Assembly: GCF_017301615.1 (NCBI RefSeq)
Contig: NZ_CP059066.1
Location: forward strand, 2,029,001 to 2,093,000
DNA length: 64,000 nt
Origin: Koleobacter methoxysyntrophicus
Lineage (GTDB): Bacteria; Bacillota; Thermosediminibacteria; Koleobacterales; Koleobacteraceae
Direction: 5' to 3'
Made by a program: the position numbers and the translations under genes. The notes under the pieces were generated by a model. The model did not search any database. It was given only the letters and a program-made list of their open reading frames with translations, and was not told the DNA's origin. Within the stretch, counting starts at the first letter, position 1. Every line of letters starts with the position of its first letter. This document shows positions 16,457-24,101 of this stretch, in pieces.

Positions 16457-16943
16457 TTATAAAATACGGATTGGTGTAGCTTGTCTGCATCTCCATCAAA
16501 CTGCCATCCTCAGCATAATGAGTTCCTTTTACTCTGTATTCATAACCTTTGTCAACAGTAGCACTTTTAAAACAGTATGCCTCATTCTTATTAAACTCAA
16601 CAGTGTTCCATGTTTTAACAGTAATCCAGGATGCCCCTGTTTTCTTTTGCAGTTCAACTTTTACACATACTTCTTCTACGCTAGAGTATGTCTCTGTGCT
16701 TCCTTCCACTCCAACCAGACCATTTCCGTAATCATGCAAAGCAGTATACCATACAATAATCAGGTCTACTTCTCCGGCAGCATTGGGTACCAACTCCATA
16801 TCAGGCTTGGAATGATAGTCTTTTATGGTATTAATGGCTGTTTGTGATTGAAATGCATCACCTGCAGCATAAGCAGTTGTTGTGGAAACTATCAACAAAG
16901 GAATAATTGATAGAGCAATAAGGATTTTAATATAATTTTTCAT
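16452..16943 (-). CDS. Secreted protein, DUF6147-like
   Basis: A 163-residue protein with a clear signal peptide (basic start, hydrophobic core, cleavage expected after AYA at about residue 26). The mature part is beta-rich with paired segments (VCVKVELQKKTGASWITVKTWN and YRVKGTHYAEDGSLME) resembling the DUF6147 family of exported Clostridia proteins of unknown role. It has two Cys that might form a disulfide. A GAGAGGAGAG ribosome binding site precedes the ATG. It is preceded by an ECF-like promoter motif, so it is a likely target of the nearby sigma factor. Confidence 0.75.
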   Translation of the reverse strand: MKNYIKILIALSIIPLLIVSTTTAYAAGDAFQSQTAINTIKDYHSKPDMELVPNAAGEVDLIIVWYTALHDYGNGLVGVEGSTETYSSVEEVCVKVELQKKTGASWITVKTWNTVEFNKNEAYCFKSATVDKGYEYRVKGTHYAEDGSLMEMQTSYTNPYFIN

Positions 16944-16976
16944 AACAACTCTCCTCTCTGTATTTTTTTATCCATA

Positions 16977-17009
16977 ATATAAGAGGGAAGATTTACTGAA
17001 AATGTTACA
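16977..17009 (-). promoter_or_regulatory. ECF-sigma-like promoter, leftward, for the DUF6147-like gene
   Basis: On the minus strand, TGTAACATTTT (starting at 17009) is followed 24 bases later, start to start, by CTCTTATAT (starting at 16985). The same two blocks at the same distance occur on the plus strand at 17049-17081. TGTAAC resembles the AAC-containing -35 of ECF promoters. Confidence 0.65.
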
Positions 17010-17048
17010 GGTTTTCGAAAGAAATTCAAAAAAATTTTCCCAAAACAG

Positions 17049-17081
17049 TGTAACATTTTTTGCCTTAAAACACTCTTATAT
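17049..17081 (+). promoter_or_regulatory. ECF-sigma-like promoter, rightward
   Basis: TGTAACATTTT at 17049 and CTCTTATAT at 17073 reproduce the blocks and 24-base spacing of the leftward site. It points toward the decayed small gene and the secreted protein gene at 17560. Confidence 0.65.
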
Positions 17082-17084
17082 ATA

Positions 17085-17559
17085 GATAAGCACAATAGAA
17101 TAATGAAGAAGGAGAGGTTATGCTTATGAGGGTGTAATAACTGCATATGTAGAATGCAGGTAATATTAAAACTATTACTTTTCATATAAAAGATATGCTG
17201 TTGAACGAGAGAACAATGGTTTTGGAGGAAGCCATATAAAAAGTAAAAATATGTATTAAAAATTCAATTATGAGGGGAGAGGTAATAATCAATGAAAAAA
17301 ATCTGTTTCTAATTCTTTTAGTTATAAGAGGGTAAAATTCTATTTGAAAGGGAGTGAGACCATTGGGCTAGTAACTTATTTGTTTACCTGTATAGCAAGA
17401 GGCTACCATTGGTAAAAGCTTGAAAATAACCTTAACTAAAACCCTTAAAAAGACTGAATCTTGTTCCCAAGAGGTTTTTAAAGGAGAAAAAATAGTTACT
17501 CTATTAAAATGTTCTCTCAACAATATCCAAAAATTTAATAAAAAAGGGGGATAGTCTAA
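17085..17559 (+). other. Gene-poor leader region with remnants of small genes
   Basis: No intact gene above 40 codons is convincing. An AAGGAGAGG site at about 17108 precedes a five-codon frame (ATG at 17125). A CTGCAT/ATGCAG stem lies at 17141-17159. At 17271 a GGGGAGAGG site precedes ATG AAA AAA ATC TGT TTC TAA at 17292; a shift by one base in the A-run gives a signal-peptide-like string (KNLFLILLVIRG, then stop). I read this as a decayed secreted-protein gene. The rest is AT-rich with nothing recognised. Confidence 0.4.
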
Positions 17560-18084
17560 ATGTTAAATAAGAAAAATGTATCTTTATTAGTAATAGTTTG
17601 TTTATTAATGATAATAAACTGTAATTTGGCGTTCGCTGATAATGGTAATCTAATAAAACCGAATGATGCGGGGGGGTATTGGGAGTATTGGAAAGTAGTA
17701 GAGGTAGGAAGCCAATATTGGACGTATAGCTCTTGGGAAATCGGAGCTTCAGGGACTGGTTATAAAGGTGATTCTATAGCTTATGGTGAACAAAAATCTT
17801 GGAGTAGCACCTATTCTGGAACGCTTAAATGTTCGAAAAATGAAATTGAGGCATCAGTAGGATATAGTTTTACTAATAGCGGTTCTCAATGGGCATCATA
17901 TACAGCATATTTTGAGTACGATGGTCAGTATATAGAAATACAAGTGAGAAGTGTATATAAAACCAAAAGTGTAAAACAACAAAAGTGGATTCATAATGAT
18001 GGGTATGATGTTCCAACAGGAGAATATGCATATGTGTATCCCAAAGGTTGGGATCATTGGGATTATAGAGCTGTGAAATATTAA
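17560..18084 (+). CDS. Secreted protein of unknown function
   Basis: A 174-residue protein with an N-terminal signal peptide (cleavage expected after AFA, about residue 26). The mature part is rich in Tyr, Trp, Ser and Gly, with no Cys except one, and looks like a beta-sheet surface or extracellular protein. Repeated aromatic motifs include GGYWEYWK, SQYWTYSSW and WDHWDYR. I do not recognise the family. An AAGGGGG ribosome binding site lies 8-9 bases before the ATG. It is downstream of the rightward ECF-like promoter and may be part of the envelope response. Confidence 0.65.
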   Translation: MLNKKNVSLLVIVCLLMIINCNLAFADNGNLIKPNDAGGYWEYWKVVEVGSQYWTYSSWEIGASGTGYKGDSIAYGEQKSWSSTYSGTLKCSKNEIEASVGYSFTNSGSQWASYTAYFEYDGQYIEIQVRSVYKTKSVKQQKWIHNDGYDVPTGEYAYVYPKGWDHWDYRAVKY

Positions 18085-18189
18085 CAATAACATACTTAAA
18101 TGATGTTTTTAGCTGAGGCTCGTAAGTATACACGGAGCTTTTATAATTTTTTTACAAATTTATGTGCGCTCCTGCATATTTAATGTTGA

Positions 18190-18216
18190 AAGAGGAGGGG
18201 GTAACCGCCCCCTCTT
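18190..18216 (+). other. GC-rich stem-loop just before a GTG-start gene
   Basis: AAGAG-GA-GGGGG (18190-18201) pairs with CCCCCTCTT with a two-base bulge. No T-run follows, so it is not a standard terminator. It ends about 20 bases before the GTG at 18239 and could trim, stabilise or attenuate the transcript. Confidence 0.45.
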
Positions 18217-18238
18217 CTAGATTGGAGGGATTACCATC

Positions 18239-19078
18239 GTGAAGAAAAAAATTACAGTTACAATAGCGCTGGTTATGATTTTAATAGCAAGTATTATTTT
18301 CTTAATCTATCGCCAGCGTAAAAGCACTGAGGCCGAACTTTTTTTAAATGATTGGGAAGGATATATATGTGCGAGTAGTAATGAAGTTTTTCTATTGCAG
18401 ATTCCTTGGTTCGTAATAAATAAAGATATAAAATTAAGTGAAATCAAATTTTATTTGTTAAATTTACCTGATACAGCAGAGATAATCAAAAAAGATATTG
18501 AGTTGCGATATTCGAGAGAAAATATATCGCAGTATTTAATAAACTTTTATATAAAGATCAAAACACCGCATTTATATAAAAATGACAATCTTAATTTGAT
18601 AATAGAAAAAAGTAATGTTAAGGGCATAATTCCTTTGGGAAGATGGGTTTTTGAAATTATACCGTATGAGCAAAATGAATTAAGGATTCGTGAGCATATA
18701 ACCATGTATAGTGGTAAAAATATAGATTATCCATATTATATGTTTGTAGTGGAGAACAAGAGCAACCAACCGGTAACTCTGCATGATATAGCTTACGATT
18801 CTCCCAATTTAACTAAAATAAATATCAAATATGACGATAACGCAACATTAGAAAATAACGAATGGAAGGATTTCCCCATAGGCGGGTTGACTTTAGCACC
18901 TTTTTCTTCTAAGGCCGTAGCTGTTTTTATTGAATCAAAAAATTCCAAGAAACTATACGCTCTTAAACCTAAAATAATATATTCTATTAATGATAAAATC
19001 TTTGAGATGCCTGGTGATATGTATCTCGTTACAATTTCAATGTCAAAAGAAGATATTATGAGAAAAGCAATGAGATGA
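18239..19078 (+). CDS. Membrane-anchored protein of unknown function
   Basis: A 279-residue protein with one N-terminal membrane segment (about residues 5-23) followed by a large extracytosolic part. The sequence alternates beta-strand-like hydrophobic patches with charged loops; a segment near residues 170-200 (FVVENKSNQPVTLHDIAY) resembles Ig-like beta-sandwich domains. I recognise no family. The GTG start has a TTGGAGGG ribosome binding site. It follows the secreted protein gene with only a stem-loop between, so they may share a transcript. Confidence 0.6.
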   Translation: MKKKITVTIALVMILIASIIFLIYRQRKSTEAELFLNDWEGYICASSNEVFLLQIPWFVINKDIKLSEIKFYLLNLPDTAEIIKKDIELRYSRENISQYLINFYIKIKTPHLYKNDNLNLIIEKSNVKGIIPLGRWVFEIIPYEQNELRIREHITMYSGKNIDYPYYMFVVENKSNQPVTLHDIAYDSPNLTKINIKYDDNATLENNEWKDFPIGGLTLAPFSSKAVAVFIESKNSKKLYALKPKIIYSINDKIFEMPGDMYLVTISMSKEDIMRKAMR

Positions 19079-19160
19079 ATATTTATTGTACCTGAATCCG
19101 TTGATTATTAAATTCCCAAAAACCTTGTACGAGTAAGAAAAAAGTTGTAAAATCCAAGTA

Positions 19161-19290
19161 AGGGGACAAAAAACGCAATCTTCACGAACTTTTAAACACC
19201 TCTCTGAATTTGAGCGAGGTTAAATATATGCCTTACTAAAAGAAGGTTACTCACAGGCTGAAATAGCGAAATGGAGATTATTCTAAACGT
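19161..19290 (+). pseudogene. Remnant of an IS30-family transposase N-terminus
   Basis: From 19185 the frame reads RTFKHLSEFERG, a TAA stop, then IYALLKEGYSQAEIAK. This is the helix-turn-helix start of IS30-family transposases (HLT-ERG-I-LLKEG-S--EIA). The frame ends in further stops and no catalytic core follows. Only about 100 bp remains, so it is a relic. It lies directly against a truncated gene. Confidence 0.65.
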
Positions 19291-19620
19291 CGTATCACTG
19301 ATGAAAGAATAAACTCAAAGGAAAAAATAATTTCATTACTTCAAACAGTGTATTCTTCTCAATTATCTGAAAAAATCTATACCGATACGCTCGAGTTTTA
19401 TTCTGAGAACGGGTATGTATACCAGCCTAATTTTGAATTTATATATACCAAAGATTGGAACAAAGCAAATATTAAACGTATTAATAACAAAGGCGATGTA
19501 GCTGTTGTTATAGTTGAAGTACCAGAGGAAATCGGTGAAGAGTGCATACAATGCATTCTAAGCATTGAATTCATTTATGAAAAAGCGGACGGCTGGAAAC
19601 TAAATTCTCTTATTTATTGA
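19267..19620 (+). pseudogene. 3' part of an unknown gene truncated next to the IS30 remnant
   Basis: The frame is open from 19267 to 19620 and encodes about 117 residues with no good start codon or ribosome binding site; a GTG at 19348 would give 90 residues. The residues look like a soluble extracytosolic domain (LLQTVYSSQLSEKIY, FIYTKDWNKANIK, ILSIEFIYEKADGWKL) of the kind found in small lipoproteins. The 5' end with any signal sequence is missing, probably lost with the IS30 event. Confidence 0.5.
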
Positions 19621-19684
19621 CAAAAACAGGGGGAAGGTAATGCAACAAACTTCTTTGATTCATTGAGTATAAGAAATTGTTTTT

Positions 19685-19712
19685 CCTCTCCAAGTGAGGG
19701 GCGTTTTTTTTT
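19685..19712 (+). terminator. Rho-independent terminator
   Basis: CCTCT (19685) pairs with AGGGG (19697-19701) including one G-T pair, followed by CGTTTTTTTTT. It separates the accessory stretch from the glucitol-type PTS locus. Confidence 0.7.
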
Positions 19713-19741
19713 GTTTCTCAGCTTGCAGCAACAATTAACCC

Positions 19742-19770
19742 TTGACAAAACTGAGAAAATTTTATAATAT
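19742..19770 (+). promoter_or_regulatory. Vegetative promoter for the SorC-family regulator
   Basis: TTGACA at 19742-19747 is followed after 17 bases by TAATAT (19765-19770); a TATAAT at 19763 gives a shorter 15-base spacing. Confidence 0.6.
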
Positions 19771-19824
19771 TTAAATATAGAACAAATGTAATTAAGAAGA
19801 ACAGATGTAAAGGCTGTTGATAGT

Positions 19825-20775
19825 ATGAGGACATGGAAAGATGAACGGTTAATGGTAAAAATAGCGAATATGTATTACAATGAAAATTTGACCCAGCAGA
19901 ATATATCGGATAGGTTAGGGATATCAAGACCTGTAGTTTCGCGCCTCCTTCAAAGGGCAAGAGAGGAAAATATTGTTGAAATAAAAATAAATTCATTTTA
20001 CAGCTTCGCGGATAAGGAAAAACTGCTCGAAAAAATGTATAATCTAGAAGAGGTAATTATTGTGCCCTATCAAAACGAGGGAGCAGTCAATTTAAAGGAA
20101 ATCTTAGGAGAAGCGGCTGCCGATTATTTAGAGAGAATTATAAAAGACGGTGACATTGTAGGAGTTTCATGGGGAACTACATTATACGAGATACCCCGAC
20201 ATCTGACCAACAAAAGGGTATTGCCGAATACAACCTTTGTACCCCTTGTGGGAGGAATAGGCCAAACAAAATATGAAGTTCATTCTAACCAGATAGTAAT
20301 TCAGTTGGCTGAGAAATTTGGATGCAAATGTATTCTCCTCCATGCACCTGCTATAGTTGACAGTATTGAAATAAAAGAAATAATTATCTCTGATATGAAT
20401 GCGAAGAATGTTCTGGAGCTGGCCAGGAAGTCGGATATTGCCCTTGTTGGCGTCGGCGCTCCTATCAGCACGTCTAATATACTGAAATCGGGATATATAG
20501 GAGAAAGAGAATTGAAAAATTTGAAGCAGAGCGGTGCAATAGGGGATATATGTACCTTTTTCTTCAATGAAAAAGGTGAATTGTGTGATGTGGAAATAAA
20601 CAACCGAGTGGTAGGTATAACCTTAGATGACCTGCGGAAGATACCGAGGGTCATCGGCATAGCGGGTGGCAAACAGAAAGCCATGTCAATCCTTGGTGCC
20701 CTTAGAGGCAGCTACCTGGATGTGCTGGTTACCGATGAACGGACCGCCGATTATTTGATTAGTCAGGGCAGGTGA
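19825..20775 (+). CDS. SorC/DeoR-family sugar-sensing transcriptional regulator
   Basis: A 316-residue regulator. The N-terminal HTH (about residues 20-45, NLTQQNISDRLGISRPVVSRLLQRA) is typical of the SorC family. The C-terminal sugar-phosphate-binding domain includes DGDIVGVSWGTTLYEI, VPLVGGIG and a late GGKQKAMSILGALRGSYLDVLVTDE block. It should bind a phosphorylated sugar and control the PTS genes that follow. No strong ribosome binding site is seen before the ATG; the start is set by homology to the family's N-terminus. gutM follows four bases later. Confidence 0.9.
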   Translation: MRTWKDERLMVKIANMYYNENLTQQNISDRLGISRPVVSRLLQRAREENIVEIKINSFYSFADKEKLLEKMYNLEEVIIVPYQNEGAVNLKEILGEAAADYLERIIKDGDIVGVSWGTTLYEIPRHLTNKRVLPNTTFVPLVGGIGQTKYEVHSNQIVIQLAEKFGCKCILLHAPAIVDSIEIKEIIISDMNAKNVLELARKSDIALVGVGAPISTSNILKSGYIGERELKNLKQSGAIGDICTFFFNEKGELCDVEINNRVVGITLDDLRKIPRVIGIAGGKQKAMSILGALRGSYLDVLVTDERTADYLISQGR

Positions 20776-20779
20776 TATA

Positions 20780-21166
20780 GTGTGGCATAGAGTGCTTTTT
20801 GTTATCGGCTTGTTTTGGATTTTGCAGGTTATTATGACGTATTTTCAAGTTAAGCATTATCAGTCAAGAATTAGAGAACTTAGGAAAAAAGGCGCTATCG
20901 GGATAGGTACTGTAAAAGGCAAATTGAGGGCAGGGGTTATAATTATTTTAGCAGTAAAAAATGAACATGTAGCCGATGCAGAGATTATGAAAGGCTATAG
21001 CGTTTTTGCGAGATTCAAAAGAATACCGGGCCTTGTAGGTAAAAGAGTCAACGAACTTTTAGAAAATAATTTTAATTTGAGTAAAGCGGAAAAGAAGGCA
21101 CTGGAGATTGCTGTGAAAACCTTAACTGAAAATCACAGCCTTGAGGGAGAGCTGCAAAATGGCTGA
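20780..21166 (+). CDS. gutM: GutM-like glucitol operon activator
   Basis: A 128-residue protein with one N-terminal hydrophobic segment and the GutM pattern of VKHYQSRIRELRKKGAIGIG, then a basic RFKRIPGLVG block. GutM activates the glucitol (sorbitol) operon in enterics together with a repressor. The start is a GTG right after the regulator gene, so they are co-transcribed. Its stop overlaps the start of a 57-codon frame (ATGgcTGA). Confidence 0.88.
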   Translation: MWHRVLFVIGLFWILQVIMTYFQVKHYQSRIRELRKKGAIGIGTVKGKLRAGVIIILAVKNEHVADAEIMKGYSVFARFKRIPGLVGKRVNELLENNFNLSKAEKKALEIAVKTLTENHSLEGELQNG

Positions 21167-21332
21167 CCAACCTGACAGAAGAGTAAGTCTAACACCGGGA
21201 TGTAAGATATATCATTTATTTAATTATTCAGAGGTAATAGTTAAAGGAAATAAAGAGGTATTCCTTATAAAAATAGAAAAAATTGATAATCAGAGATCGC
21301 ATGATTTTGGGCCGCGGGCCAAGAGGAAATAG
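21159..21332 (+). CDS. Short open frame overlapping gutM, possibly a recombination scar
   Basis: A 57-codon frame begins with an ATG that overlaps the gutM stop and ends inside the stem of a terminator. A GAGGGAGAG site lies upstream. The product (basic, no membrane segment) resembles no PTS subunit I know. In this position one expects srlA, the EIIC of the glucitol PTS, which is a membrane protein of about 180 residues. I suspect the frame is chance sequence brought in by the deletion that removed srlA. Confidence 0.3.
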   Translation: MADQPDRRVSLTPGCKIYHLFNYSEVIVKGNKEVFLIKIEKIDNQRSHDFGPRAKRK

Positions 21333-21346
21333 CTCTTGGTTTTTTT
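21319..21346 (+). terminator. Rho-independent terminator inside the glucitol-type operon
   Basis: CCAAGAG (21319-21325) pairs with CTCTTGG (21333-21339) around a 7-base loop, followed by TTTTTTT. A perfect terminator inside an operon and overlapping the 5' end of the truncated srlE frame marks a rearrangement junction. Confidence 0.8.
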
Positions 21347-22220
21347 ATTTAATAAACAAAAGATTGCGGAATTAACAGGAGGAACGGCTGTTGATGGTTT
21401 TAAGTCTTCTGTTCCCGAAGAGGAGATTGCATGTGTGGTTATAGATTGTGGCGGAACAGCCCGCTGTGGGGTTTATCCTAAAAAGAGGATACCAACCATA
21501 AATCTCACTCCTGTTGGTCAAGCAGGGCCATTAGCTAAATTTATTACTGAAGATATATATGTGTCAGGGGTTAAAGAGAAAAATATATCTCTGGTTGATG
21601 AAGGTGCGGAGGATATCCGTATTACTCGTCGAGAACATACAGATAATGAAGGTAATGGCACCCGGAACCAACAAGACTCCGGGAAAAAGAACGGCAATAT
21701 CCTTGAACGTATCGGGAGGGGAGCAGGGGCTGTAGTAGGGATATTCTTCCAGGCAGGGAGAGAAACTATAGATCAGATTATAAAAAACATATTGCCTTTT
21801 ATGGCCTTTGTCGCCACCCTTATAGGCATTATTTTAAAATCAGGTGTTGGAGACTTTATTGCTAATACGATAGCCCCATATGCCGGGACATTCCCGGGGT
21901 TGCTGATAATCTCTATCATATGTGCAATACCGGTATTATCACCCCTTCTGGGTCCGGGAGCAGTTATTGCTCAGGTGGTAGGGGTTCTCGTCGGTGTTGA
22001 GATAGGGAGAGGCAATATCCCGCCTCAATTTGCTTTACCTGCTCTATTTGCTATAAATCCTCAGGTTGGATGCGATTTTATCCCTGTAGGTTTAGGGTTG
22101 GGTGAAGCAAAGCCGGAAACGGTTGAAATAGGTGTACCGGCCATATTAATCTCACGGCTTATCACAGGACCAATTTCCGTAATTATAGCTTATTTGTTCA
22201 GTTTCGGTTTATATGTCTAA
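21336..22220 (+). pseudogene. srlE: PTS glucitol/sorbitol EIIB(C) component, N-terminally truncated
   Basis: The open frame gives up to 294 residues. The phosphocysteine is in [11 protein letters not shown] at residue 38; in E. coli SrlE it is at residue 72, so about 34 N-terminal residues are missing. The rest is complete: [22 protein letters not shown], a charged linker, then the membrane part with [24 protein letters not shown] and INPQVGCDF. The only near start is a TTG within the terminator stem, with no ribosome binding site and a TAG just upstream. I conclude the gene lost its 5' end in a deletion that also removed srlA and is probably not made. Confidence 0.75.
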
Positions 22221-22250
22221 ACCAACAAATTAAAACAAATTAAAACAAAA

Positions 22251-22281
22251 TTCGATGGCGCCATATTCTGGCGCCATCGAA
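22251..22281 (+). other. Strong intercistronic hairpin between srlE and srlB
   Basis: TTCGATGGCGCCA (22251-22263) and TGGCGCCATCGAA (22269-22281) are perfect 13-bp arms around a 5-base loop. No T-run follows. It lies 30 bases before srlB and may set RNA ends or protect the downstream message. The AT-rich repeat ACAAATTAAA precedes it. Confidence 0.65.
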
Positions 22282-22310
22282 AATTAGAAATTATGATGGA
22301 GGAGAAACGA

Positions 22311-22670
22311 ATGAGCATATACAGAGTAACGGTGACTGGGATTGGTGCTATGGCAGGGGAATTTATGGCCCAGGGGATGATAGTATTGTTTGATGAAAAT
22401 GCACCACCCGAACTGGCCGAAATATCAATACTGCATTCAAAGGGCACTGTAGAGGGCAGTATTAGACCGGGGCATTTTTTTTCAATCAATGATTCCGTTT
22501 ACAGGGTAACGGCGGTAGGCTACAAGGTTGGGGAAAATTTATCGAAACTGGGTCATATTACTGTTAAATTTGACGGCAAAACATCACCGGAACTCCCCGG
22601 AGACCTGCATGTAGAAGCGAAAGATGTGCCCGCTATAAATCCAGGTGATGTTATTGAAATTAAAGAATAA
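22311..22670 (+). CDS. srlB: PTS glucitol/sorbitol EIIA component
   Basis: A 119-residue cytosolic protein matching EIIA-Gut along its length: YRVTVTGIGAMA, MIVLFDENAPPELAE, ILHSKGTVEG with the conserved His, and the late NLSKLGHITVKFDG and PGDVIEI blocks. The start is ATG 22311 with GGAGGAG 8 bases upstream; an in-frame ATG at 22293 precedes that site. Without a complete EIIB/EIIC its role is uncertain unless another permease is supplied elsewhere. Confidence 0.88.
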   Translation: MSIYRVTVTGIGAMAGEFMAQGMIVLFDENAPPELAEISILHSKGTVEGSIRPGHFFSINDSVYRVTAVGYKVGENLSKLGHITVKFDGKTSPELPGDLHVEAKDVPAINPGDVIEIKE

Positions 22671-22697
22671 AATTTATAAAAGGGGATGAGTCTAATA

Positions 22698-23987
22698 ATG
22701 AATCTGAATGAAAAACTGCACAGTTTGGATGAACAGGGCAAACCCATAAAAATAGGGCTTGTAGGTGCCGGCCAGATGGGGAAAGGGATGGTGAGCCAGA
22801 TTTCCCGCATGAAAGGGATATACACTGCCGCAATTGCAGATATAAATGGCGAGAGGGCTGTTGATGCATATGTTGCTTCAGGGATACCGTCATCAGAAAT
22901 AATAAAGGCTTCTAATTTAATCCAAATAGATGATGCGATAAAATCTGGGAAACCGGTAGTTACGGAAGATGCAAGCTTAATAGCAAATGCCGAACTGGTT
23001 GATGTAGTTATAGATGCTACGGGTATCCCTGAAGCAGGGGCGGCTTTAGCACTGCAGTCAATAACTAATAAGAAGCATATCGTAATGTTAAGCGTAGAAA
23101 CTGATATTACCATAGGGCCCATTCTAAAAAAACTGGCCGATAGTGCCGGAATAGTATATACGGGTTCTGCAGGGGATGAACCGGGAGCCATAAAAGAATT
23201 GTATGATTTTGCCGATGCCCTAGGATTTGAAATAATAGTTGCCGGAAAAGGCAAAAACAATCCTCTTGACAGAGAAGCTACACCCGAAACCTTATCGGAA
23301 CAGGCCAAAAAGAACAACATGAATCCCAAGATGCTGACCTGTTTTGTTGATGGAACAAAGACCATGGTGGAAATGACAGCTGTTGCCAATGCAGTAGGTT
23401 TTATACCCGACTGCAGGGGTATGCACGGACCGAAGGCTGAAGTTGATGAACTGCCGAAGATATTCAGTTTGAAAGAACAGGGTGGAATTCTTAACAGAAA
23501 AGGTGTGGTAGACTTTGCAAATGGTGTGGCACCGGGAGTGTTCGTAGTTGTAACTACCGACCTGGAAACCATCCATGAGGAACTAAGGTACTTGAAAATG
23601 GGGGATGGGCCTAATTATGTTTTTTACAGACCATATCACCTTTGCAGTATTGAAACCCCATTATCGGCAGTTAGGGCATATATTTATAATGAACCCACTA
23701 TCGTACCTTTAGGAAGACCAAAAGCTGAAACGGTTGCCGTGGCGAAAAGGGATTTAAGAGCCGGAGAATATCTTGACGGCATAGGGGGATTCACGGTTTA
23801 TGGGATAATTGAAGAATATGAAGTGGCGAAAACCAGCGGTTTTCTGCCAATAGGTCTGGTTAATGATAAAACCAGAGTAAAAACAGATATAAAAAAGGGA
23901 GAGATAATTACCTATAACATGGTGGAAATCGATAATGAATCACCCGTAGTCCAGCTGAGAAAACTGCAGGAAAAAATAGTGGGTTAA
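22698..23987 (+). CDS. NAD(P)-dependent oxidoreductase with SAF domain (homoserine dehydrogenase-like)
   Basis: A 429-residue protein. Residues about 20-170 form a Rossmann domain with GLVGAGQMGKGM and DATGIPEAG; the middle resembles homoserine-dehydrogenase-like oxidoreductases (GSAGDEPGAIKELYDFA). The C-terminal part (about 345-415) is a SAF domain (VAVAKRDLRAGEYL, FLPIGLVND) as found in antifreeze-like and sugar-acid enzymes. Related proteins are encoded next to sugar PTS genes, so it probably oxidises a sugar or polyol derivative. ATG 22698 is chosen because AGGGGATGAG lies upstream; the ATG at 22686 is inside that site. Confidence 0.75.
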   Translation: MNLNEKLHSLDEQGKPIKIGLVGAGQMGKGMVSQISRMKGIYTAAIADINGERAVDAYVASGIPSSEIIKASNLIQIDDAIKSGKPVVTEDASLIANAELVDVVIDATGIPEAGAALALQSITNKKHIVMLSVETDITIGPILKKLADSAGIVYTGSAGDEPGAIKELYDFADALGFEIIVAGKGKNNPLDREATPETLSEQAKKNNMNPKMLTCFVDGTKTMVEMTAVANAVGFIPDCRGMHGPKAEVDELPKIFSLKEQGGILNRKGVVDFANGVAPGVFVVVTTDLETIHEELRYLKMGDGPNYVFYRPYHLCSIETPLSAVRAYIYNEPTIVPLGRPKAETVAVAKRDLRAGEYLDGIGGFTVYGIIEEYEVAKTSGFLPIGLVNDKTRVKTDIKKGEIITYNMVEIDNESPVVQLRKLQEKIVG

Positions 23988-24048
23988 TTTGTGGCATATT
24001 TTGTAACGAGAAAGGTGTAAGAATATTGGGAGAAATAATGCCTGGTTC

Positions 24049-24064
24049 TGGCACCTTTCTTGCA
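24049..24064 (+). promoter_or_regulatory. Sigma-54 promoter of the acetoin-dehydrogenase-type operon
   Basis: TGGCAC-CTTTC-TTGCA is a perfect match to the -24/-12 consensus with GG and GC 12 bases apart, 37 bases before acoA. It lies in a 9-bp inverted repeat (AGAAAGGTG at 24009, CACCTTTCT at 24052). Acetoin operons are commonly activated by the sigma-54 activator AcoR, which is not in the window. Confidence 0.9.
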
Positions 24065-24101
24065 TTTAATTAGGATAAAAATTAATGGGAGGAATTGTAC
24101 C

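Noticed and set aside
21159-21332. The 57-codon frame as srlA
   Set aside because: SrlA is a membrane protein of about 180 residues; this product is short, basic and without hydrophobic segments.
22553-23572. Long minus-strand open frame opposite the SAF-domain oxidoreductase
   Set aside because: It is a shadow of the real gene: no start context, low-complexity Ser/Thr/Phe composition and no family features.
23995-24060. Inverted repeat AGAAAGGTG/CACCTTTCT as a terminator
   Set aside because: The loop is 34 bases, there is no T-run, and the right arm is the -24 part of the sigma-54 promoter.
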